From Terana coerulea (taxonomy: Eukaryota; Basidiomycota; Agaricomycetes; Polyporales; Phanerochaetaceae): a stretch of 64,000 nucleotides of DNA. Of the stretch, positions 12,487 through 24,400 are shown piece after piece. The translations under genes and the position numbers were made by a program. The stretch spans positions 62,001 through 126,000 of the forward strand of contig JAKOGH010001043.1 of the NCBI GenBank assembly GCA_024811115.1. The letters run 5' to 3'. The notes under the pieces were generated by a model that was not told where the DNA came from, did no database searches, and saw nothing but the letters and a program-made list of their open reading frames with translations. How positions within the stretch are numbered: position 1 is the stretch's first letter; each line of letters opens with the position of its first letter.

Positions 12487-13105
12487 ATGACGATGTACAT
12501 TGAACCGCTCCCACAAGGCGTATACACCGCATCCAACCAGCCCAATGGATTCCACCCGTTCTATCAACAATTCTCCGCCAACGGCAACGATTTACCCGGG
12601 TTTCCTCTGGCCGCCGCCAACGATGTGCAGGCCCTTCTGCTGCTGGAGGGGGGCGCGGGTCGACTTCCTGGGGACATTGGACAGAAGATATCCATCCGTC
12701 TGGAGGTACGTGGCGTCTCATGCTGCCACCCAAGCCCTCTTAAAAACGTATCTACAGGTTGATCACTATGGTTCCTTCTATCGTCAGAGGAATGCCCGCC
12801 GTTTATGCCGACAGGTATCAGAGCCCATCTGTAGCAAGGAGGTTGTCAAACTCGTCGCTGATGTGGTGGCCGCATTTATTGAAGAGGTAGGACTGTCGTA
12901 CAATTACTGCCATACGAATGTGCCACAAGTCGCTAACACCGACGCGGTGCACTCCCTGCAGGTTCAAGGCCAGCATCCCAACGCACTTGCACACCGCTTT
13001 GGTCCAGGACACATTGAACTCAGCCAGCTCCGCTTGGTTGCCTTGCGGCGTGTGTCCAGGGCTAGCTTCCAGCCGGAGCTGGTCATTGTCCGCCCTCACG
13101 CTTAG
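12487..13105 (+). CDS. Member D of the repeated gene family, intact
   Basis: Function unknown; 163 residues. Exons are 12487-12705, 12758-12886 and 12962-13105, all in one consistent reading with GT-AG introns of 52 and 75 nt in phase 0. The exon lengths sum to a multiple of three. The N-terminal half contains ANGNDLPGFPLAAANDV, a Leu/Glu-rich stretch and PGDIGQKISIRLE. The middle exon (129 nt) has VDHYGSFYRQRNARR and the helix VVKLVADVVAAFIEE. The last exon has the most regular family block, HRFGPGHIELSQLRLVALRR and ASFQPELVI. The protein is small and soluble-looking, with no Cys or His cluster that would suggest metal binding. Alternation of hydrophobic strands with a long helix suggests one folded domain, which is inference. 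Confidence 0.68.
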
Positions 13106-14083
13106 GCCATGTCTTCCAGTAACGTCCTTTCAACCGACGGTATGATTATTAGTCTGACTAGTATCACACAGCCTTGTCCCCTTCCACAACTGCGAGGCGA
13201 TACACTATCAGTCAACGGTGGAATTCGGCATACACCGTGGGTCCCAAGCCGCGTGGCCACCCCAATGTCACTGCCTCGCTGTTGATCACAGGCTCCGCTA
13301 GAAACGGCTCCAGGGGATTTAGGCCTGGTGGGCAGTCAGAATGTGAAATAGACTGTCCTTCACACACAGCCAGCAGGTGCGGGGGACCCCGCAGTTGGGA
13401 GGGTGCATCACGAGAGGTTCAGGAATTAGTCTGCCAGTTGTCGCCAGAAAGGTTATCGTCCCCCAAAATGGTCTTTATCTTGTTATGTCAATCACGAGGC
13501 TCATGCGTCGGGGGTTCTTCGAGCTAGGTTAGCGTTAGCCATCAGTGTTGCTACATGTGTTGTTTACTTTAATGTATGGGTATGATTATGCAATGAGAGA
13601 AGCTACTTGACGCTAGGCTCTCTAAAGCCTACCGGAAGTCGTTGGATTGTATGGACGAAGCCTTCGTCCAGGGAAGACGAGCCTGCCCGAGGGGCGGATA
13701 GTGCTATAATGACGCTCATTTACGCATGATCCTCCCGTGCGCACGTACCAGGACAGAAGTGATCGAGTCTGACCACAAACAGATGAAGGGAGACGCTGGA
13801 CAATGGAACTTAGTGTGCGTGGCCGGAAGATAGCCAGAGAACCCACGGAGATGACAGAACGGTTGAGGGCGGGACGAGAGCCCCGGCACCTCCGAGATGA
13901 CGCGGCATATGTAGAAAATGACATGTATTCGCAAATATGGAATATGATAAGCAATATACTGTACAGAATGTTGATACACTACAAGTGAACGTATGCAATA
14001 GCGGCCAGAATTGCTTTTTGTATCTACAACTTGTGAGCCAATCCTGGTGGCGTACGCAACATATCATCAAACACTCACGTGTT
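13106..14083. other. Intergenic stretch, nothing supported
   Basis: Lies between the convergent 3' ends of family members D (plus) and E (minus). Short open frames on both strands lack family motifs or plausible starts. Confidence 0.5.
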
Positions 14084-14859
14084 CTAGCGGCCCTCTATGC
14101 ATAACGTTGGCTGCCATGATCCCTTTGACATACGGCGGATGTCGACGAGCACGACGTGTTCAAAACAGATCCCACCTTGACCAATGCGCCAGGTGTGGTC
14201 GGTGGAAGCCGTCTTTGCGCGTTCCTGCCACGACGAGCGTCTTAGGTCTGGCGTACACAACAACAAAACCAGTACTCGCCGTCATCATTTTTGCCAGCGC
14301 CTTTGCAATATTCCAGGCAAGTTTATGCTTCGTGATCACTTTGCGTTCCATAGTGTCGTCCTTTACATTGATCTGTGTATTCCACGGAATATATCCCGGC
14401 CACTGCAAGCACCCATAAGCATACTCAGAGTTCAGGCTCGTAGAATGGTATGCTCACATCGACACGCAGGGAGATCTTGTGCCCGACGACGTCGTCCGTC
14501 CATGGTACTGTCCAGGCTGGAGGCAGATCATTCGACTTGTCTGTAAGATCTACAAGCCGAACGCCGCCTGTCCCTCCGATGGTGAACTGTACAGCCGCTT
14601 GGGGTCCTGGTGCTGCTAGCGGGATACCCGCGTTATACGACGTCTGTGGGAGGAGTATCCGGGGAAGTACTACGTGTGGCTCGGCGCGTTGGTGCGCCTC
14701 TTCATCGTAGCGCCTTCTAATGATTGCCCAACGTGCTGGAGCGTCCTGAAGCGCATAGCAGTGAGCGTTCGCACAAATACGGCGCAAAATACCACTGACT
14801 TGGTCGGACCCAAGGGCGTGAGAGAGTGGTACGTATCTTTGCGACTCGGATCTTTTCAT
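14084..14859 (-). CDS. Member E of the repeated gene family, intact but diverged
   Basis: Function unknown; about 221 residues. Exons are 14859-14458, 14402-14280 and 14224-14084. Their sum (666 nt) is divisible by three. Intron 1 (55 nt) is GT-AG. Intron 2 (55 nt) seems to be GC-AG: the exon ends MMT and is followed by GCGAGT, and only this splice keeps the downstream family block in frame. The long exon 1 ends VVGHKISLRVD. Exon 2 starts W-P-G-Y-I-P-W. Exon 3 carries WRIGQGGICFEHVVLVDIRR and GSWQPTLCI. The N-terminus is about 50 residues longer than in D. The start ATG at 14859 lies 61 bp below a TATATA box. Confidence 0.62.
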
Positions 14860-14919
14860 GGTGGTAGGGCCAGAAGCTTGAGTCTGCTTTACTCACAGCT
14901 CCTTGCAGGATTAGGGGTG

Positions 14920-14925
14920 TATATA
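14920..14925 (-). promoter_or_regulatory. TATA box of family member E
   Basis: TATATA (palindromic) in GTGTATATAGCA, 61 bp upstream of the ATG at 14859. The spacing matches that of member A. Confidence 0.5.
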
Positions 14926-16624
14926 GCATTCTAATTACTTCAGATTTCTGGTGAACCATGAGTGCCGTGCCAGAAAGGCCCAATCTGCTTATGGATTTAC
15001 AGCTTGGTGCATTTATGACTAGAATCGAATAATCTCTGAGCTCGCAATCATCAGATTTCTGCCTAAGGATCATGGCGCAAGCACTCACGTTCAACCTGAG
15101 TACCAGTAAGCAGTACGTAGTGCTATAGTGCATGGGTATTCGGAGCATGTGTCGAGGACTAGATTCACGCTCCTCAGTGATAATGCAGAGCGTTTGGATA
15201 TATAGGTGGATGTACACACTTCTCGCCAGAAAGGCTGAGGCTGGCTGCAAGAGTTGGACCTCTAAGAGGCAACCATACATGCAGAGACTCAGAAATACGA
15301 GATAGTCTTGTGGACTTGAGATTCATGAGTCCGAGCCGGGCTTGTGACCGCAGGGTGCCACCGGTCGTGACCGGCTCTGGCTGCCACTGGCAAGCAGCAA
15401 CGACGCTCGCCGTCAGGCCTTCCGATTCGAATTGACGGCGAACTAGTGGAAATGCTGCACTGGTGTGAAGATCAGCCTAGAAGATACATGTAGAGTACTC
15501 TGGGTAACCTCAGCTACGGAGTCACGGTCGGACTCGCTGGCCTTGTCGGGTCTCGGGCCGGAGCGCCACATTCGAGCCTGCGTGCTGCTCCTGGGCGCCT
15601 AATACCACTTCGGGAAAGAAGCTTGACTCCTGCGCCGAAGCTTACGTAACCCAAATACGGCTTTGTCCGAGTCCCTAGTACTTATTATAAGTACTGTAAC
15701 ATGTAAGTTCCGTGGTTCGCGCCGCGTGCTCGCGAGCTGTTTATTCTGAGAGTATGTTCTGCTCGCAAGCTGTGATTCGCCGTCGGCCTGGGAGGCCGCG
15801 CACTGCTGTGCTGCGGCGGCGAAGAGTCAACCTCACCGACCTCAAGTTGAACACTGGCATGGCCTGCTCGGGCGCCTACGTATTCAAGAGGGCTTGCGGT
15901 CGCTGCTGTCAAATTCCCCTATGTTGTGAGTATAGCAATGCGTGAATTAGTGATGCCCATCATTTTGTGTAGAGCATAGGGGGTTCTGACGACATTCGAA
16001 CGCGTTTGTGAGAGAATACTTGTCTGTTCGGAGCTTTCAGCCCCCTTAGAATTCGCTTCGCTCGCTCGCAGTTAAGGGCAAACTGGCCAGGCGGCTCAAA
16101 GTGGTCAGGGATCTGGATGTACCTCGTCGGAGCAACATATTGGAAGTTGCACATTGTTGAATACTCCACGGGGCCTCAGCTAGGAACGCTTCACCACCCC
16201 GAACATCGCTATCACTTCGAACGTCTTGCGTGAAACGGGTTAAGTGACATCTGCCGCTGTCAACCGCACAGGACCACAGCGCGTTTCCCATGACTTTTCC
16301 AATTGCAGCTGCAAAAGACGTATACGTAGTCTATATATCTCCGCTAGGATGATAGCAGGGTCGTGGACGAGAATGGAACACAATAGAAATATAGGACCCT
16401 GTACGGAGAGGGCTCACGCAGCAGTCGCTGATTCGCAGCGCGGCCTCCGGCACTGCAAGCCATACCAGGACACAGGTGATGCGTCTTTGTATTGGAGGCT
16501 GTGCAAAATTCCTAGTATACCTATCGATGTAGGCATGTCTCCGTATGATAAGTGCCGAAGCATGCGAGAAAGAAGGATCTCGATTTGCTTCGGCATGGCG
16601 GATAGCAGTGTCCTTTGTCCGCCA
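14926..16624. other. Intergenic stretch, nothing supported
   Basis: No frame with a recognisable domain. Apart from the promoter of member E and the 3' end of member F at its borders, I see no structure. Confidence 0.45.
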
Positions 16625-17258
16625 TCAGCTAAGCTCAAGCCTAAGTGTCCTTTGGGACAACAAAAGCACGGGCTGGAAACTTGCTCTAGATCTCCTACGG
16701 AGTTCCACTAGGCGTATATCAGCAAGTTGAATATGCCCGATGCCAAAGCGGCGGTATGGTCCGTTGACATCCTGGCCTTGAGCCTGTGACAAAAAAAGCA
16801 CTTATGAGGTAATAAAACACGCGTAAGCTAAGGAGCACTCATGCCTGTGCGATGAACTCCTCCACCACCTGAGCTACGATTTCCACGACTTTCGAACGGC
16901 TGATAGTTATAGTTTCTTGACCATGCTTCCGTCGTGCGTTCATCTGCCTGCCGAAGGAGGCATACCCCGGGATCTGATTGCATGCTTGGGTTAGAAAGGA
17001 CCCGTAGAACTGACATGACGCTACGCCTCACCTCAAGGCGAATAGACATCTTGGACCCGACGTCGTCAGGGAGTCGCTGGTCGTGTCCTTCCAACTGCTG
17101 AAGAGTGCCCGAGTTTTTGCCGCAGCCAGCAGGATGCCGGGGGCCGTGTTTCCAACGAGGCGGAAACAAATGGGAGGCGTTGGAGCTGCAAGAGGCTGAT
17201 TCTTGGCGACATAGTCAGTCTGCTCGAGTTCTTCGTCTGGGCGGGGCATCTGCCCCAT
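16625..17258 (-). pseudogene. Member F of the repeated gene family, one-base frameshift in exon 1
   Basis: Function unknown. Exons are 17258-17032, 16973-16845 and 16783-16625. Intron 1 is 58 nt, GT-AG. Intron 2 is 61 nt and seems to be GC-AG (CACAG|GCATGAG). The start ATG at 17258 gives MGQMPRPDEELEQ, then YVAKNQP, FRLVGN and APGILLAAA, aligning with members C and D. The frame then breaks: the matching continuation (LQQLEG...RLPDDVGSKMSIRLE) lies in another frame and would be restored by one extra base in the T5 run (plus strand) at 17114-17118. The exon sum is 515 nt, one short of a multiple of three. Downstream exons are clean: IPGYASFGRQMN, helix VVEIVAQVVEEFIAQ, then FGIGHIQLADIRLVELRR and ASFQPVLLL. 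It is a recent pseudogene or carries a sequence error. Confidence 0.6.
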
Positions 17259-17479
17259 GCAGAGCACAATCAACAGTGATCCCGTCCTGCGCTGAGTTCG
17301 AGGGCATACCGTGTTGAAGATGCGGCAGTCCTTCGGAAGTTTGCGCTTGACTCGGCGTGAATATGTCGTCGAGGCGAGGGATGAGGACTTGGGGTGAATA
17401 GCACAGTAACCTAGAGAGGAGCGGTGAAGGAAGGCGAGCTGACCAGAGCCCTTGAGGGCCCACCAGACGAGAGAAAGGC

Positions 17480-17485
17480 CTTATA
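17480..17485 (-). promoter_or_regulatory. Weak TATA candidate for family member F
   Basis: The minus strand reads GGTTATAAGGCC, 222 bp upstream of ATG 17258. The distance is larger than in the other members, so this is tentative. Confidence 0.2.
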
Positions 17486-17774
17486 ACCACCCCCGGTACG
17501 CTGTCCAATCCATTGCTGCGGCGGTGAGTATGAAGGTAGGATTATTTCCTCGTGTTCTGAGTCCGGTATCTGGATTCATTTGCTCTCAGCGTGACTCAGA
17601 TGGAGGCTGGACAACGGCGAAGGGGGCTATCCAGAAATTGCACGCGAGAAAGGCATGTACCTGACGATTCCGGGGCCAGTTTTGTCGAGATCGTTCATCT
17701 TTCACCGCAAAACGTTTCGTCCGATTTGCCGAAATGAAGGGCGGCCCAGAGACTGTGATCCTGCACACCGATAC

Positions 17775-17987
17775 TCAGACCCCGAAACCCCTCCTAGACT
17801 GCAACCCCACATACAAATCTTTCTCGAGGACCTGGAGACCGCCCAACCGTCGTGCCGGCGACAGCGCAATGAGATGAAAGATATGGGCGGCCATACGCTT
17901 GTAGAATTGGGCCGAAGGCTTGTCACCAGCGCAATGAGATAGGAACGTTGATGCGACAAGGACCACGACGAGCGGAAGCGTAGACAT
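17775..17987 (-). CDS. Possible small secreted protein, 70 residues
   Basis: ATG 17987 opens a 70-residue frame whose first 21 residues (MSTLPLVVVLVASTFLSHCAG) look like a signal peptide with a hydrophobic core and small residues at a possible cleavage point. The remainder has no recognised domain and no Cys pattern typical of hydrophobins or effectors. A hydrophobic N-terminus can occur by chance in a short frame, and I see no promoter, splice or homology support, so this is weak. Confidence 0.2.
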   Translation of the reverse strand: MSTLPLVVVLVASTFLSHCAGDKPSAQFYKRMAAHIFHLIALSPARRLGGLQVLEKDLYVGLQSRRGFGV

Positions 17988-20870
17988 TGGGGAGCATGGG
18001 GTCGGGCGGGGAGGCTTGAAGGGTTTGGGAAAGCATGGTACCTCCGTACATAAGCTCTACGGACGCGCCAATACGCACGAGCAACGCATGACCGTTGCAA
18101 ATATGGCATGCACCATTCTTGCGTGGGTGAAAACGGTAGGGCCCGCGCTCCGGTTGGATCCCTTCAGAGAGATGTTGGAGATCCTGCGTTTCTGACGTGG
18201 GTAAGTAACCGCCACCCATATTCCCGTAATCCGCCGTTCTACCCCAACCCTTACGAGACAGCGGGTAAGCATCGCCCGCACAAGTGCTCTCAATGCTTAC
18301 CTCGTAAAATCACAAAATAATTTCCCTCCACGGTGATGAGGCAGTGTGGCCCCCATGTCCCACGCAGTGCAGGGATGGCAAGACGAGGGTCGAGGCGAAG
18401 AGTGGCTTTAGAAGGTGTCGTACTTCGACGGTGCTTCGAGCGCGAATATTGACAATGAAAGAGGAGACTTGTACTCTGTGTGTGAAGGACTGCTCCGAAT
18501 CCTACATATCTGCCGTCACGGCTGGTGGATTGTCCTTGGAGGTGCGTCGGGTCGTCCATATGTATAGACACCGACCGGCTTCTATAGGAATTTAACGACG
18601 GATTTGAAGACGCAAATTTCTCCTGCCACATAGTACCTGTCCTATCATGCGGGAAGATGCAGGGCGTGCATGCGGCCAATATGAAAGCATTCATCCACAT
18701 ACGAACACAACGCCACAGCTTGCGGCGCTGCCAGTGGACGTCGTTGCACTACCCTGCCTCCATGGTCTTCGAATCTCCAGTCTGACCTAGAGTGTTTACG
18801 GGTGAGTGATGCACATAACTTGGAGTAAAGCGGGATTATCTGCACTTCGACGTCCGTCCGGAAATGAGCCTGAACGTTCACGGACACCGTTCTTGCTTGA
18901 CGATGAGCTTCAGAGCCATCTGGTACCCGGCTCGAACGAGCTCCTTGCTGAGCCGTCCATGTTGTACTGAAGACTCAGACGTGAAGAAACTGGTAGAACC
19001 GGGGAAGGAAGTCTAATTGTCGGCAACTCATCCAGTTTCAACATTCACAGAACTTCAGGGATGCTTGTTGGTGATTGTTTCGCGGAGAGGCGGCGGTGGG
19101 CCGAGACTTGCCTCTCGCGGCCGCGCCATTTCTGGGTCCGACACTGTCCGACGACGGTTCGCTTGCTCAAACGTCCACGACACACCCATGGCGTACGATT
19201 TCGCCTTCGCTCTCAGCAAACGATACTACCTCTCCCAGCGGTGCTCGCATGAATGTCAACAAGCCATGTACCGTTCTGTTCGTGGCCAATATGGACGACT
19301 TACTGCCAACTACGCTGCTGCCGATGAATAACACCCTGGTGTCCCGCTACCCGTAGTTCCTCCGATTCTCAGAGCCCTGCTCTTCCGGCCCACACGCTAT
19401 GTTGTCCAATGTTGGGACCCGCTACCCAGCCTGGCCAAGGTTGCTCGTTGCGATTGAGCGGTTGTCGGTTTGACCCTGGCCTTGAACACTCTTGCCGTAT
19501 GCGGTTTCGCCTCGCGGTGAACACGGTCCTGAGCTATCACTGCGTTGAAATACGAGGTGCTCCTCGTGAGATCGCGCCCCACATAATGCTAAAGAGACGG
19601 CGCGGGTGTTGTGGAAGAGCTCAGGTACGTCTACTTGCCGCGCTCGGTTTTCTACTACTAAGTGCTTCCATACAATAGTTGTCCACTCTGCTGGCACAGT
19701 GAATCTACTGCGCTCCATCAGAGATCATGCTTGGTGGCTGGCTATCTTGTGCTATCAAGGTCTGGTACGCCCTGTGCCTATAGTACCAAGTAATGGTCCA
19801 CCACCCCCACAATTAAACGTAGAGACATTGTGCAGTCGTTATTGCAAGCGGTGTAACATTCTTGGTGCTTGGCTCACACATTATTGGCAAAATATCAAGG
19901 GTCCAGGTCAGCAGTTTGCCACACTGTCTGAGAGAAGCGTAGGACGTGGGCCTGCAGAGTTCCAACTTACCCCTCGTGCACGTTGAAGTGAAACCGAATG
20001 ACCGTACATGAAACGGGACGAGAAGGTTCAGGATGTGTTTACGTCAAACCCTCCACCACCAACAGCTCCGGAACGGAAAGTAATATTAGATATTAGATTC
20101 TGGGAACGCAAAGCAGTCTAGCGTACATGCGCCGTGCTCTGTACTGGCAAGCCGACCGCGAGCCGTGCTGATGATGGCCAAGTGGAAGCTAATAGTGCTA
20201 TGGGACAGGACCGAGATATCGTGGAGCTGTGGCACAAGCGAAAGTATAGTCAGAGATGAAAGGATAGCCTCTTTGTGCGTAGGGGCAACTGGTAGTCCTA
20301 GTCAAATACGGGGAACGCAAGCTTGTACCTGGCTCCATAATGTCAATGCGAAACAGTCCTGAATCTAGACATAAGGCTCACATCAATTGAGTGGTATCAA
20401 ATTTGCATTCAGGCCGCCGCTGCACCTTTAACTGGATGCGGGGGTACGAAACAGAGAATTCCCCGAGCAAGATGCATAGGGAGGGGGCTTTACGTGATGG
20501 CTTGCAGTCCTTAAGTCTGGAATCAGCACCTGCTTAGGTAGACGTACTTGGTAGGACATCGGAATCAGTCGTGAGGCCTTAGGGCTTCCTGGTGACCTTC
20601 ATGACCATGACAGGGCGTGTAGTGCAGTCCTTGAGATGATCGGTGAGTTATTTTAAATGAAACAAATCATTCTCCTGCGCTCAAGCTATGGATAACGGGC
20701 CTGAGAGTGGCTTGGGCCCAAAAGACGGATTGACATAAACGTCATGTTTGAGAGCGTAGATGACAAAGTAAAGTAAGAGAAGTATTGCCATAGTGCGCAG
20801 CACGATGTCGCCTATATAGACAAGATGAGGACCTAGAGAGCCTGGACTTTGAACTCTGCTTACGAGGAGT
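17988..20870. other. Gene-poor stretch, nothing supported
   Basis: Only short frames on both strands with no domain signatures. It ends the accessory region; the next feature on the right starts the conserved gene block. Confidence 0.5.
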
Positions 20871-21137
20871 CTACCGTTCCCTCAACAGCTCCTTAAGCTC
20901 CGCCGTTGTCTCCTCAGGAATCCCTTCGAAAGTCTTCTTCGAGAGCACGGGCTCAATGCGAATATTTGACGGGTAGCTGCTCCCGAGCTTCGCCTTACGT
21001 TTCATAAGCGTGTCTATGAGGGTCGCAGGCCTCATGTCTGAGCGCGGAGGCTTTGGTAGTGTACGAGCCACGGGCGATTCCTTCCCCAGCTGGCTGCGAG
21101 TGAGGACTCGGACAAGGCGCGGTAGTGTAGGCTTCAT
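20871..21137 (-). CDS. Small basic protein, possibly mitochondrial
   Basis: An 88-residue frame from ATG 21137. The N-terminus MKPTLPRLVRVLTRSQLG is Arg-rich, lacks acidic residues and could form an amphipathic helix, as in a mitochondrial presequence. The rest is basic with a charged C-terminal helix (EETTAELKELLRER). I do not recognise the family; a mitochondrial ribosomal or assembly protein is one possibility. It is divergent from the helicase gene, with 288 bp between the two start codons, so they probably share a promoter region. The frame continues upstream past 21137 without a better start. Confidence 0.5.
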   Translation of the reverse strand: MKPTLPRLVRVLTRSQLGKESPVARTLPKPPRSDMRPATLIDTLMKRKAKLGSSYPSNIRIEPVLSKKTFEGIPEETTAELKELLRER

Positions 21138-21425
21138 TTTTGGTGGCTGTCGGAAATTGAATGATGAGAAGATGTGAGCTGAAGTGCCAAGGTCAGAAAC
21201 AGTCAAAGCGTACAGATGGTCCTCGCAAGTCCTCGTCCTCCAAGTCGCCGCCGTACGTGCCAGTGTCACGGCGTCACACAAGGTTCGTTACACGCTTACG
21301 TAAGACAGTGCTGTCGCGTGACCCGTCGCGTTAAGACTCAACTGTAGGCGCCTCCGCCTCTTGACCAGCGCGTTTTGCTGTTCGCACAGACTGTGTCTGC
21401 AAAAAGTGCAGAAAGCCCCACTGCC

Positions 21426-24400
21426 ATGAAGACGTCTGTCGGCACAGATCGTAAGCGCAAAGCTGAAGCCTTTCCTCCTGGAAACACAAGTACTACAAGC
21501 GCCATACCTGGGCCACCTGTCAAGAAGAAACGGGGTGGAGGCACCAAGGCTGGGAAGGGAAACGTGGCGAGCTCGACATGGCCAGAGTACTTCGATGAGG
21601 TGTGTCTCAATATCTTTGCAAGCAGTGATAGTAGCTGATTATGCGGCTTATATAGCTGTACAAGGTACGATGCTCGTATTTAGCTTCATGGTCTTCGAAC
21701 GGAGTGAAGCAACAACATGAATTGTAGGTGTTCAAGGTATGCCCAAAGACAGGCCATTTGGAAGCTCTGAATTCTATTTTGTGTCTGTTATGCAGGTGCT
21801 CAACACCGTCCTGGCCTTTTGCTCTTCCCGGAAGAGCTTAGCTGTTACGTTCCCTGTGGTGAGAGAATCAGCGGAACGTCTTTTGAAGAGGTGCGTGCTT
21901 TCATTCAAACTTATAGTTTTATGTCAAGTCAATCAACTGTTACAGACCATTGGACCTGAGTCAAGTCGCTGAGCTGAAGTGCGGATTTTATACATATTGT
22001 CTTCACTAAATACCCATCCGTCATGACAGGGCCCTCCTTCCGCATGTCGTAAAATTCGCATACACACCGAAAATTCAAATTCAAATCCATGGGAATGCTC
22101 AATCATCTGGATTACGCCGCGAAAAGTCCCCGACTATTCCCGGTTCGCCGCAGGTCCTTCCACCGCTACAGCTGCCGACGAAGACGAGCATGTGCTGGTG
22201 CTTGATTTCGAAGAAAACACTCGAGGCCCAAAGGTCATGCCAAGCGGGTTAGTCGGCCTGTGTATTGTGCTTTCAGGCGGGAGCTGACTTCGCCCTCCGC
22301 TCAGAATGTTGGCGCCTCCTCCTGCTTTGACCCCGGCTGCAACAAAGAAGCTTGTGGAGAAGAGAAACGAGCGCTTTGAACAGGCTGTTCGCGAGTAAGT
22401 CATAAAACGGCGCGGTACTATTAACTTGAATGGTGATGTTAATTTTGTCTTTATAGGTTGTTGCACGCAACACCTCCAGATGAGGATGCCGTAGCACTTC
22501 TACAAGCTGCCGCGCGGGACTACATCCCGATAGATCCCACCAACAAGGCTTCTCTGGCAGAAATCACATCTTCACAAGGAAAGCCGAGAGTTATGCCAAA
22601 TCCTGCGAACAGACCTAGCATAGAGTCTGTTATCGAGGATATCCGTGGGCAGGAATGGTATGTCGGACAGATAGCTTTTGACAGGACAGTCGACGGGAAG
22701 ATGGGTCAGATAGGTGAGAATATCGCTCTAAGTGCTACTATATGCGCTAAATCTTCTGTAGGACAATTGGAGAATGCCTTGTCCCAGGATGTTGCCCACG
22801 GCTTGATCGACGCGAGGAAGATATCCTCTTTCTATACCCACCAGGTAGCCGCCATCAATGCCTTGGACAATGGCAAACACGTAATCGTGTCAACAAGTAC
22901 AGCGTCCGGAAAGAGCGTCATTTATCAAGTACGTGTATACTTGTGGGGGCATGGGCTGTGATTTGATGTAGTTTGTAGGTCCCATTCCTCCGCTTTCTAG
23001 AAGAAGATCCACAATCTACGGCAATCTTCATTTACCCGACCAAAGTCGGTCATCGTATTACTTGCAGTCCGGGCTTTGTTACCTAATTGTATACGTAGGC
23101 ACTTGCGCAAGATCAAAAGAACGCATTGGAGCAACTGCTGGCATCATGCCCAGGTATGGAATCCATCAAGGTCTGTGTCGATATGTTGTGTATTATCCGC
23201 GTCATTTATTCAAGAAGCTAGATCGCGACATACGACGGTGATACGCCTCAAGAACAAAGACAGGGTACGACTGGTCAACTACATCTACATCCGAGTCGAC
23301 GCGCTCACCGGGTACTTAGAAACACGTGAAACTGCCTCGGTCGTATTCACCAACTTCGTCTGTCATTTTTTCCTGGCCACGAGACGTTCACTAACCGCGA
23401 CCGGTTCACCAGGACATGATGCACTTTTCTATCTTGCCCCACGAAGAGCTATGGCGAAGGTTTGGAAGTTCTACCAGTACTTTATTCCAGACCTGACTAC
23501 CTTTTCCAGGTTCCTGAAGAACGTGAAGTTAGTCGCTGTAGATGAGCTCCACTACTATACGGGGACGTTTGGGAGGTACTCTGTGGTTTGGTCACCCACC
23601 CACTCTGACTGTGCTGACAGTAAACTGCAGTCATGTAGGGCTCATTCTTCGACGCTTTAGAAGAATTTGTACAGCTGTTGGAAGTACGTCTTACATGAGA
23701 TTAAGACTCTGGGAGTTCTAGCTCATTTGGAATACTCTCCCTAGACCGGCGAGTGCGCTTCGTATCCTGCAGCGCGACTATAACCAACCCTGGGAAATAC
23801 ATGCGTACACTGTTCGGAGTGGATGTGAGCCTATATTCACTACTCTGCCATTTGTCACAAGAATCTGAATCTGCTTAGGACGTGGAAGAGATCACGGAGG
23901 ATGGAGCCCCGTCTGGCCGAAAGGATCTGTTGGTTTGGGATCCTCCTCCGATTGACCAGATGGATCCTTCACTAGGACGGCACAGCGCATTACAAGAAGC
24001 TACCAGATTGGCTCGATTTCTCATGGAGCGTGGTATACGGCTCATAGTGTTTTGTACGGTGAGTTCGTCCCATAAGGCTTCTCGCCGTCCGCAATCTGGA
24101 CTTTTTACGCTAACACCTCACGCAGATTCGGAAGTCCTGTGAAATGGTTCGTACAATACAACAATTCTTGAGGTACGGCGCTGACTGGGACGTAGTTCTT
24201 CAAAGCCTTAAGAGAGGAACTTACTGCCCACGGCCGCATGGACATCTTAAATCGCGTGATGCCGTACCGTGGAGGTGAGTCTTTTCCGAGACTTCGTGTC
24301 GCAATGACACTGATTTACAAAACAGGATACACACCGGCGGTATGGTTCTTATCTTTGGCTATGGTTCAAATGCTGATGAATCATACAGGATCGTCGTCGT

